Source: Kudoa neothunni (lineage: Eukaryota; Cnidaria). From it: DNA of 64,000 bases. Where the stretch lies: the NCBI GenBank assembly GCA_964304625.1, contig OZ199839.1, positions 9,858,001 to 9,922,000 of the forward strand, read 5' to 3'. Position numbers and translations under genes: made by a program. Below are positions 1-10,744 of the stretch, piece by piece (within the stretch, counting starts at the first letter, position 1; each line of letters starts with the position of its first letter). The notes under the pieces are model-generated. The model saw nothing but the letters and a program-made list of their open reading frames with translations. It was not told the DNA's origin and ran no database searches.

Positions 1-236
1 GATATCATATGTATTCAATTCTTCAATATTATTATATCTATTTACATTCGATTTCTTCATAATTTTCTGGGAATTTTCAATTGTGAAACAACGGTATGTT
101 TGATTTTTTATTCTTCCCGATATTTCTAAACTTTAAAATCAACAAATTCTGACATCTTAATTAAAAAAAATCTTTTGGAACAAAAGAAAAATCAACTTCT
201 CATCTTTAAAACTACTTAATATGTTAGACTTGTGTA
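1..236. other. AT-rich sequence, no gene seen
   Basis: Short AT-rich lead-in to the transposon at 245. No coding signal, RNA gene or recognisable repeat was found. Confidence 0.5.
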
Positions 237-244
237 TACTATAT

Positions 245-3200
245 CAGAGGTGGCCAAACTTGCCCAGAACGGGAGTCAATTATAAGGTTGCCTAAATTTT
301 CATCAGCCACAAAGAATTAAAATCATTTATGTAACATTTCCTTATTCAACCCTTTCACGTTCTATTTTTTGGTTTTTCTAAAAAAATATATATTGATAAT
401 TGGATATTTTTTAGTAAAAATATATAATTTTAATTTGAAAAATAATTATATCATGAAGATTTTTTAAATTTTGTTCATGTGCATTTAATTACACATTGGG
501 ACTAAATGATAAATAAAAGTTGAAAATGAATAAAATGTTCAAAGTAACTATTCAAACATTAGATTTAATGAATAATTATTTTAAATTTCAAAATTCATGA
601 AACGTTATTAACAAATAACCCTAAAACAGCATGTCTCCCATGAACCATCTCCAAATTTTTTTCATTTTTCTTAGTAATAATATATAAATTTATTTATAAT
701 GTCAACATAATGTAATTTTTTATTTATAAATTTATTTTTTAACGCGTATTGGTTCGGTGTATTTAATTTCACTAAGATTAGAAGAAAAAATGACATAATA
801 ATTTGCAAGAAAATAACACACAAAATAATAAACGTACGGATTAATTCAACTTAATTAATTTCATTTTTGATGAAATTCGTAGAAACAATTCCTTTCTATA
901 ACCCGAAAACAATTCGTTTTGCATTTAATGCATTTGAATGACATAATTTTTTGGACAAACTTTGCATCTATTACGTGTGGGCGTGCCTTCGGGGGAAGGC
1001 CCAACATTGTCGAATCAGATATCATCAGAAAGAGAGGGAACCACAATTTTCTGACTTATTGAATTCTTCAATTCACTTTCTACTGATAATGATGATTTCC
1101 CTCGCTTTAACTTTACGTTTGTTTCCTTTTAAGAAACGTTAAAGACTCGTATTCTGAATAGGTGAAATTCAGTTAACCAAATATTTCGCTCTCTTCTATT
1201 TCTCTTTTATAATACCCAAGAGTCCACCAAAGCTGTATTTATTCCTCAATAAAATATCCTCAAGTTAACATTTTAAACCGTTGTTTGGTTGGTTTTCCAT
1301 GCACATGTTGCTTTGAACAGCACCTACCTTTAAATGATATCATCTGTTCATCTACAGGTAACTTCCTTTCGGGTTGAATCTTTAACCAATTTGATCTTAA
1401 ATAGTCAAAAAATTGTCTTATTTTCAAAAACCTACAAAAAAAGGATTGGATTGTTGAGTGACTATTTCGTCATTGTATTTTAAAATGAAGAAATCAACTC
1501 AAATCTACGGCGTATGAACACGTTAGCAATTGGCTCAAACTTAAAACATCTTTGCCAATAACAACGATATCTAGGCATCCTTATTATACCCATTAAAATG
1601 ATAACTCCAATAAACTTTTCTATTTCATCACTATCAGTTTTGAAACATGAATTAGATCGGCTGAAATAAAGGTTTTTTTGTTCAACCATCGAATCTATGA
1701 AAGATTTATTCATAAATTGGTTGAAGTAATCGATAGGAATAAAAAGTCCATTTATTTCTTCAAAATATCACTCTGAATTCTCATAATCAACATTATTATT
1801 TAATGTTAAAATCTATATAATCCAATTATATTTGAAGTTCGAGTTGTATTTTTCTTCGTCGGTAACCTCATTATGGTTTTCTGAGTATTCATCGCATTTT
1901 TCAAAAATATCGATATTTTTATTTTCTAAACAGATCTCCGGTTCTAAAATATTAGGATCGGGCATATTGACTACTTTTTGTCCTATTTCTCCACTTTTTG
2001 CAGATAAATCCGAAATATTGTAATTCATTTCTTCATCACGTGTGTTCCACGGAATCCCAATGTGCATTTAAATGCACAAGCTCTAATACCCAAATAGCTA
2101 TTTATTCTTAAAATCTTTTTATATATTTTATTATTTGTTATGGAAAATTCAAATTAATTTTTAAAGTTGACGTTGATAATGAACACTGATCAATTCTATG
2201 TGTGTAATCTTTCACGTTTGGAGCATGCTCTATATATAGATGAAAAACATAATATTTTCTTACATTTTCAAGGAAAATTATTCATACTTTGAAATAGTGA
2301 TGACAATTAAGTATTGATTATGATACATCGAACATATTGTATGAAACAGTAGTTAAGTGTATTAAAAGATTGCGTTTTTCTTATGTGCATTCAAATGCAC
2401 ACTAGACGCGAAAGGGTTAAACTTACATTTTTGGGAAGTTTTTGATAAATATTAAGATATATTTATGTAGAAATATAAATAAAGGTCTTTATTTCTTTCT
2501 TATTCAGTTACTCGCTGGAAAACTTTCATATAATTTTTATAGGTATAATTTATGATGGTTTTTCCAAAAAGGTTTATTAGGTGTTAATAATCCAAGAAAC
2601 TTTTTATCCATGAAAAATATCGCAAAAAAAATTAAATTAATTACGTGCGAATTAAATAATAACACAAGAATTTAATGCATTCGAACAAATTATTTTTAGA
2701 AATTGTTTCTAATGTTGCAAGTTTTTTACGCTTCAAAATTATCGGTGTGCTTGCGGTAATCTGCTTCGTAAGCTGTTAGTGCTGGATAAATTAGTTCCTG
2801 CAGGTGTTTGTTTGGGAGGGAGGGAACCGCGATGCTTCGATTTTGGAAACTTCATCATTGAAAAAATGCAGACAACACTAAGTTTTTCCAATGAAAACAA
2901 AAAGTGTTTGAGGCAAATTTATTTTTATTTTTAATATTTATTTTCTGTAACATATTTCCAAAGATCGCTGGATGAGTTTGAATTATGAATCATCCTAAAA
3001 ACTTTAATGCGTGTTTTATTCTTTCGATATATATCACTTTGGTAATGGATAAACCCTAGTTTTAATTGCATTTCATAATTTAACTAGTAATAATTCTAGT
3101 TTTTATCGAATATTAAAAATATTTGGTAGACTGTAACGATGTTTTCTAATCAAAAATATAATCTAGTTTACGATTAAAGATTTAATTTCTTCACTGGATT

Positions 3201-3326
3201 ACATAGTTTGAATTTTTCACTTTCCTGAGTCAACTCACGGGTTGAATAAAAAAAACGTGAACTCACAAAATTTTTTTTCAAGAGTCTCACCATAACGTAC
3301 AAAAAGCCACAGTTTGTCCACCCCTG
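245..3326. mobile_element. Non-autonomous or decayed hAT-type element with 8-bp target duplication
   Basis: The left end reads CAGAGGTGGCCAAACT and the right end, on the other strand, CAGGGGTGGACAAACT; these are typical hAT termini. The 8 bp before the left end (237-244) and after the right end (3327-3334) are both TACTATAT, a perfect target site duplication of hAT length. Without the piggyBac nested at 350-2416 the element is about 1.0 kb. I see no hAT transposase in the remaining sequence, so it looks like a non-autonomous copy. It is clearly older than the piggyBac inside it. Confidence 0.8.
350..2416 (-). mobile_element. Decayed piggyBac transposon nested in the hAT element
   Basis: The ends are inverted repeats beginning CCCTTTCACGT (left) and CCCTTTCGCGT (right, other strand). 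TTAA follows the right end and TCAA precedes the left, so the piggyBac TTAA duplication has one change. On the minus strand the transposase is visible in pieces: a core block at about 1713-1480 (EIEKFIGVIILMGI, then YW and RFELI), the block with VDEQMISFKGR near 1345 that carries a catalytic aspartate of the family, and the cysteine-rich tail near 930-870 (CIKCK, CFYEFH). Several frame breaks and stops separate them, so it is dead. Palindromic subterminal repeats built on GTGCATT lie near the right end (about 2059-2078 and 2383-2402), with a weaker one at 478. Confidence 0.85.
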
Positions 3327-3334
3327 TACTATAT

Positions 3335-6198
3335 CCTGAATTTATCTAATCATTCAATATGTTTGGATAAACCTATTGAAGAATTGGCCACTATTTTGGT
3401 GGATAATTTGTAAGCGAAAGCAAATTTTTTGGATAAATAAATTATATATTTATCAATTATTACAATAATCGAATAAAACGGCAAATTTGGTACTGATTCA
3501 TGATGATTTTCCAAATAATTTCCCATAATAACCTTGGAATACTGTTGGCAACATAACGTGCAGTTGTACAAATTATATCACCTAATATCCAGGACTTAGC
3601 ATTTCTTTTTCTTATCATATACTATTTTTGAGTTCTATTTCATATTTTATACCATTTTTAGGAATGAGATAAAAAAATCCTTGACGGATCAATTTTTTAA
3701 TAAAACAGCAGAAAGTTTTATACAGAACCGTTATTGTACAAAATTTCGCATCCACTACCTTTTGTTTTGCATAATGGGTTAAATGCGTAAAGCATGTTAT
3801 AGTTGTAATATTCTTATGAATCTTGTTTATTATTTTTTAATATTTTCTTTATGCAACGCGGAGTTCGGAACGATGGAAACAAAATTTTGCCACATAACCC
3901 ACTTTTTTAAATACTTCTGAAATGACGTTGGCCATTATGACAGAATTGAGTTCATTCACAATTCATATTATAACATTAAAACATTTATTTCATTAGTGTT
4001 CAGATTGTAAAAACAAATCAATATGTATATTATTGGTCTGTTTTAAAGTTAAAGCTTTTGTCTATTATAAGGGAAAATGCATATTTGCATAACTGGATTT
4101 TAAAACTTTCAAAATTATTATCATAAAAAGATGGTAAATATTCGGCCAACTAATTGTGCCATTTAGCAATGACCTATCTAAATATTAATACTTAATTATA
4201 ACATCACGAAAAGTGTTTCTGTCGTCAGATGTCAATAGGAAAAACCATCAAAAGCAACAATAGACAATAAGACCATTTTATGATCATTATCCCGTTTATA
4301 TCTAAAAAATATTTGGAATGGGAGAGAAATTTTCAAATGAGACTTTAAGAACAGATGTTTTTCGAACAAGTGTGTTTCATGACCCTCTTCTTTTAAATAG
4401 AAAGAAAAAGTTTGCGGACCTGAAAATTAAATGTGCCATTTACATTTTCTATATCAGTTCATTCAAGTAGAAAATTTTTGATTTTTCTCCCTCTTCTGCC
4501 TATAATGAAGAAATTTAATAGAAAATGAGAGTTTAAAAAGGAAATAAAATTCTAGGAATAGAAAACTAACGTTTACCGATTATAATCGATAATTACGGTT
4601 TCTGAACATAACATTTTCTAATTCCTTGTTTTTCACCGCCGCAGGGATTTTTTTAATTTATTATTTTTCTTAATAAATACATGTAATACCTAATATTCCT
4701 AGTATCAAAATTTATACTAATTTCTGAAAATAATATATAATTTAATTTCTGTCATTACTTTATAATTTTAAAAATAATTTATAGATTATTTTCTAAACTT
4801 TTTTTTATAAATAAATTAATTGTTAAATATGAATTGATTCTATAAAAAGTTTTCACACAATAAAATTTGTATAAATTCGATGGATTTAGTATATTAGACG
4901 TTTTTGACTAATGTGTCGTCCGAAGAAACAAAGATTATTCAACCAAAGTATGGCCGTTACTTATAAAGATGAAAAATATTAATTTTCTCTATTAGTAAAG
5001 AAACGACAAAATATAAAATTTTACTTTGAGAATTTTGATTAAAAAATTAACTTAGATACTGATTTTCTAGCAATGAGATATTGCGAAAGATAATAAGGTT
5101 TTTTTTAATTGTCATAAAATATCGGAAAAGTCTAAGTTCATATTTAGGAATTAATATTTTTAAATTTATCTCCAGAAATTATATTAAAAACCTCTTATTT
5201 CGATTTATTATTCAAGTTATTAATTTTATTGAGAAGTATATTTTCATCAGATACAAATTCTTATCGGAGACTACTCAAACTTCACTGATTTCCTCAAATA
5301 TTTTTCTTTAATTTATAATTTGGCATAATAAAACGAGCGTATATAATTTAATAAGTAATTTTTTACATATTGAAATTGAACATATAATTTTCTACATTTA
5401 ATTATTAACAAAATCAACGTTTAACTTTAAATGTAATCGGTACTTAAGACTATTAAAATCTACATCATTATAATGGTTATAAAAAGGTAAAATGAGTATA
5501 TATTGATGTTAGTCACTCCGAATGATTTACAATATTGGTAGATAAAATATAACAAATAACTTTGGTGGGCATTTTTATTAATGTGAGTCTTCCGAAAGCC
5601 GAATTGATAAATTTACAATCAAAATTTCAAAAAATGGCCAATGTTTCAGAGAGATGATTCGATGAAAATAAAATTTTATGAAGACAGAATTATCCAAGTA
5701 GCAAGAGTTCTTACTGACACATTAAGATCTCATTTACTGTCAATATAACCTATTCTACATGAAATATCAAAATTAGTTCCAATTGATTTAGTACATTTTG
5801 TGCAACATATTTTCTAGAGAATAATGAGAAACGTGAATTAATTTCAAGCCAGCTGCTACACCAAATATTGCGTTGATCTTGTTGATAGAAAATCCAAAGT
5901 TTTCTTAGACAAATTACTCTTAATAGTTGTTTTTTCATTATAACGACGGAGAGCCATTAGTTCAACTTTTTATTCTAATCAGCCCTTTTTTAACTGTTTC
6001 AGCCAGATATTGCATACACTATCCCAAAGAAAGCCAAATGATAATTATTCCATATCTTTATTTAACATTAAGTTTTCGTAAAGGATTACATAAAATACAT
6101 GCTGAGGTAGTCTTGTAAAGATTGTAAAATTCTAATAACTTTAAATAACTTAAATAATCCGATTAGTCATAATTTTTAGATGGTATTATCTCTTTCAT
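3335..6198. other. Intergenic, AT-rich; nothing recognised
   Basis: Short open frames in this stretch have no domain signature, no splice-linked continuation and strongly AT-biased, low-complexity translations. No RNA gene or terminal repeats were found. Confidence 0.5.
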
Positions 6199-6216
6199 GA
6201 ATAGTTATTGTTTATT
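6199..6216 (+). promoter_or_regulatory. Upstream box shared by the two membrane-protein paralogues
   Basis: The 18-bp string GAATAGTTATTGTTTATT occurs 45 bp before the ATG of the first paralogue and again, unchanged, at 10683-10700, 44 bp before the ATG of the second. The sequence around it has diverged, so the box looks selectively kept. A role in transcription is inference. Confidence 0.45.
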
Positions 6217-6261
6217 GGTACTATAAAATAAATAATCTGATATATATTCTACTTAATATAA

Positions 6262-9228
6262 ATGAAGACAAACATGGTCTCATTTACCTTGATTGTTGCA
6301 TTATTTTGTAATAAATTAAAATTCTAGATTCTTTTTAAACCATTTTAGGCATTAAGAAAGTTTTTGTGCTTGGAGCCACAGGTGCGACTACTGAACCTGC
6401 CAAAGTTCTCACCTATCGCATAGCAGATAGTAACAAAGTACATCTGACTTTATCTGGAACAATTTATGCTACTTCGGAGAAAAAATGCCTTATAAGAAAA
6501 GAAAAGGAAGGTACGGTCGAATTTGACCATATAAATACATGTCCTAGCAATGATAGTACACATGGAGGTGGAAAATGTCTTCGTGCTTGCTCTGGAGAAA
6601 ACATTAAATTGGATTTTAATGTGTTATCACCCAAAACGAAATATATTTATGTATATTCTGGGGGTGAATATGCAGAAATACATAATAAGAATAATGGAGG
6701 AGATGTGTTTGGATTGTCCATTCGTAATTTTTATTAATTTGTTTTTAAAAATAATTAAATATAGCTCTCTTGGTGAATCCAACAGTCACAATTTCTACAG
6801 ACACTTCAGGGAAACTGAAACTTGCAACCAAAACATGTCCTAAAGTCGCTTGTCCCATTTATTACAAAGGTGTCCAATACGCCGTCGGTACAGCTGGTGC
6901 TACTTGTGAAGCTAATATTGAAAATACGGTTGATTATGACGTGCTGATACCTCACTATGAAATGAAATGTAAGAATTTACCAAGCTTTTTCTACCATATG
7001 CCAAATACATACATGAGAAAAAACATTGCTACATATAAACCACAGTACTATGTTACATATAAGGAAAATGATAATGACAAGTTAAAATATCTTCTTAAGT
7101 TTACAAATGCTTTCCCATCAGAAATTTGTTTTTTTAATGTAAAAGATGCAGCGACTAACGCACCGACAAACACGAATAAATATGAATCATCGTGTGGCGG
7201 TGAGGCTGGAAAAAAATGTTATGCACCCTGCAATAATGTTGAATTGGCAGTTACTGCAACCAAACAGATCGTGAAAATATTAATTAAAACTAGGCACCAT
7301 CAATTAGAAGTAGATGGAGCCTACGTTGATGGTTATGAAGAGAAAAAATTTGGTAATATTTCTTTAAATTTTAACTAGTTATCATTAGTATTAGCTATTG
7401 TTGAGGCCGCAAAAGCAAACGCTCTTTTAACGGCACATTCTGCTACTGGAGTTACAATTAATAGATCCCTGTATAGTCCAGGGAATAATAACGTTAAATT
7501 TACGACTTGCGCTTTAAAATACTTTCCAGCTGATATACCAAGAACAACAGTGAGAACCGCGGCAAATTGTCCAAGTGCTGATTGTGGAAGCGAATGCACA
7601 ACCAGTTCCACTATTGGTTCTTTGATTTCAGGAAAAGCATATATAATTGAAATAACTTCTACTACCCCTATAACGAATTATGATGGTTTTAAAGAATATT
7701 TGTTTTTCAGAACTAGTAATTATACTGATGTTTCATATTATATATTTTTTAGCTCGAAAACAGGGTTCAAACTTCGTCACTTCCGCACCTACCACAACTG
7801 ACATAACAGCTACATTAAAGGCAGTTGACGGTGATATGGAAAATAAACCGGCTGAACCAACATGTGAATATTACATCAGTAAAGCAGGTAAAAACATGTT
7901 TGTAGAAGCAGAATGTGAAGATAGTTATCCATGCAGAGGATTTTGTAAGGAACCAAAGAAATTGATAAATTTAAGCCTTAAAACAAATTATGATATTAAA
8001 GCTGTTTCAAATAAAGACTATGGGATAAAAATATTTGAAAACGTCTCAACAAGTAAAAATATGGCATTGCCATTTCATTTAATTTACGGTTGATAGCTTA
8101 TTCGACCCTCACTCTATCCCACAATTTCCTCGATAAAGGATTTCGAGTTGTTGGAAGATTAACAACTGCATATCCAGAAGCAATATGTCACTATAAACTT
8201 AAAGTTAAAAATGGAACTAGTTCAGATGTAGTTTATTCCTGCCCAACAATTGCCCCTTCTCCTCCACAAGCCAACCCACCCAATACTAATGCTGTTCAAT
8301 CTTCCACGAATCAAAATTTAGAACAATCTAATTTGATCAGTCATATAAATTCTTACAATAATAGAGTAGCAAGAGCGAGTGGCGCAGCTGTTATAACTCC
8401 AAGTTCATCTACGAACACCCAAACTGTAATTTCTCCTACCACGACAACTCAGTCTAAGTTCCCACCATGCAATAAACCACCACTATGCAACAACATAATA
8501 ATCAGCGAGGGTTACGAGGCTGATAAAGAATACCAAGTATTGGTCACAGCTGTGGACAGATCGGAAGAAATTACCATCAATATTCCTAAAAGTATAATAT
8601 TTATTTATCAAACTATAGAAAGTTCTAATATATCACACACAAATAGATGCTCTCCCTGAGAATCCTGAGGAAGTAGATAAACAAATCACAGTGATTATCG
8701 AAAGAGTTGGCGATACTTTAAAAATCACATCATTGCTTCCAAAAGAAAAGAATGAAAATTCATTGTGTCGATGGATATTGAAAGATATGAACGATCCTTC
8801 TTTACCAATAGTGAAAAAGTGTGACACTGTTGGAAGTAGTAGGTGTGCACTTCCAACATGTAAATCATTCACAATTGAGCGCGTAAGCGATATCAGTGAT
8901 TATCATTTAACGGTTATTCACTCCCAAGACCCTACAATAAAAGGCGTTGGGAGAATTAAACAAGGTAGTTAACAATAAATAATAATAATTATTATTATTA
9001 TTATTTTAATGATCAATATAGGAGAAACTTCTAATCAATCAAAGTAAAATTGTAAAATGATAATATTAAATTTGATTTAATTTTAGGGCGAGCACTTCAA
9101 TGTATTATTAAATTATTTGAGTATATTTGAATGAGATACCATTTAGGATAATTGGAATTATTGTTCCGATTGTTATCGTTGTAGTAGCAGTTGGATTGTA
9201 CTTTGGTTACAAGAAGAATAAATCCTAG
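6262..9228 (+). CDS. Type I membrane protein with six four-cysteine modules, paralogue 1 (848 aa)
   Basis: Nine exons, inferred from GT...AG introns and constant phase: 6262-6307, 6349-6723, 6765-7352, 7395-7715, 7753-8052, 8097-8591, 8647-8964, 9022-9043, 9147-9228. Exon 1 gives a signal peptide (MKTNMVSFTLIVALFC). Exons 2 to 7 each carry one module with the pattern C-x(16-20)-C-x(n)-C-x(2-4)-C, then a hydrophobic strand ending in Y-x-hydrophobic (for example CLRAC, CYAPC, CRGFC, CALPTC). In exon 6 a Ser/Thr/Pro/Asn-rich stalk is inserted between the second and third cysteines. The last exon encodes one membrane segment, IIGIIVPIVIVVVAVG, and a short basic tail (YKKNKS). Introns around exons 2-7 are all phase 1, as in shuffled extracellular domains. 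The module resembles a fibronectin III or immunoglobulin-like sandwich, but I do not recognise the family. Likely a cell-surface glycoprotein; function unknown. Confidence 0.85.
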
Positions 9229-9240
9229 GGACCGATCTAA
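8097..9240 (+). repeat. 3' tract nearly identical to the second paralogue
   Basis: From exon 6 through the stop codon this tract is almost base-for-base the same as 12599-13747, introns and a TTA/AAT microsatellite included (8971-9006). Upstream exons of the two genes differ much more. This points to gene conversion or a recent partial duplication. Confidence 0.8.
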
Positions 9241-10476
9241 ATATTAACTAATAAGTTTCTTTGAAAACATATTATTTCTTAAAGATTATGAATTTCAATA
9301 TTTTATATAGTTTTTTTATTTTTCAAATATTAAAGTGATATAAAGCCTATGGCATATTAATAATTTATTCAAACTTAGAATCATATCAGATTTATAGTTT
9401 GATTCAATAATTGCCTTCATACTAATTTTTAATTAAACCCAATAAATAAAAATTAATATTTTTTAAAATTTAAAATGTTCCTATCAAATATATTAAATCA
9501 AAAAAATTTTATTTTTTTAAATTATGACTTAAATAAATTTGAGGCCGTAATTTTCGACGTTTATTTTTGAAAAATTCGGCGCTTTAATAAAAAGGTGTGC
9601 AATCGTGTAAAAATCAAAATGTTCCTAGAGAATAGATATATTGAGATATTAATTATTTAGTTTTAATTTAAAATATAATATTAAAATCATTTTTCATCGT
9701 TTATTTGAGAGATTGATCCAGTAAACTGAGGGAATGATAGTTGTATACACATCAAATTTTGGCATATTGCCGACAAAATAGGATATTTTAATTTGATTGA
9801 TTAAAAGACTTAATTCTGTCTATAATGTTACTCTCGGGAGAAGAGAATGAAATAGCTTACGTTATAATTTTTCATTTGTATTCGTATCAAGAGAATTTGA
9901 ATTACCATTTGGATCCACGTCTTTATTATTTTCACGTCTCTTTACATCAACATTCATCTTAATTTCTAGAGAATTTTCATATAAAAAACAATTTTATGTA
10001 TGATTTATGCTTGTTTCCGATAATTTTAAAATTAAAATATCAATAAATCTTCGTATCAATTAAATTTTTTTTATTTTAATACAAAATATTACGTGCTTAA
10101 ATTATTGAATATTTAATAGCTACCTCAAATATTTTTAAATTTAACTTTTATTCTAAATAATTTTCTACCGACTAAATATTTGGATGCAACTAAGGTATTT
10201 TTAACATCTCTCTTCTTGATTTAAAAAAGTATAACTGCTGACTTATAAAAAATATCATGAAATAGAAACTAACATGATAAAATTGGATTGTAGGAAGTTT
10301 ATAATAATTTTTTTTAAGTTTATCTAAACTCCGTAAATACTGATATTTTTAAATTTATATGTAAATTTAAATAATTTTAATTAGGCATGAATCCAATGCA
10401 AACAGGTCATTATTACCTCTAAATTTGTTGGATAATAATCTTTTTGAATAAAAAGTTATGAATAAATTACAATAAA
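9241..10476. other. Intergenic, AT-rich; nothing recognised
   Basis: Spacer between the tandem paralogues. No coding signal or element ends seen. It does not resemble the sequence downstream of paralogue 2. Confidence 0.5.
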
Positions 10477-10479
10477 ATC

Positions 10480-10521
10480 ATGAGAATTCTTTCATTAATC
10501 GTAGTATCACTGATATTAACT
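10480..10521 (+). pseudogene. Possible orphan signal-peptide exon
   Basis: An ATG opens the strongly hydrophobic peptide MRILSLIVVSLILT, followed at once by a consensus donor GTGAGT. It lies 224 bp before the true first exon of paralogue 2. The intron phase (0) differs from the phase 1 of the two genes, so it cannot simply replace their exon 1. It may be the remnant of another secreted gene, or chance. Confidence 0.3.
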
Positions 10522-10682
10522 GTGAGTAAAAAATTTAGTTATATCTTGGCTAAGATAAAAAAATAGAGAATCTAAGTAAAGATACCTAATATTAATTTAG
10601 TAAAATTAGTCATATCCATATAATTATAAATGTCTTCAATAAATTAGATTTTTATTCATGAAAAGAACGTTATTTTTGTCTT

Positions 10683-10700
10683 GAATAGTTATTGTTTATT
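10683..10700 (+). promoter_or_regulatory. Second copy of the shared upstream box
   Basis: Identical to the 18-bp box at 6199-6216 and at nearly the same distance from its gene. Confidence 0.45.
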
Positions 10701-10744
10701 CATCGCATAAAAATATAATCAGATTTATTCATTATTTCATAACA

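Noticed and set aside
1813-2067. 84-codon minus-strand frame as a separate small gene
   Set aside because: It lies inside the piggyBac limits and fits the acidic N-terminal part of that transposase.
9059-9110. Extra short exon after TTTTAGGGCGAG in the membrane-protein genes
   Set aside because: Including it breaks the frame in paralogue 2, whereas the 22-nt exon upstream joins the membrane exon in phase in both genes.
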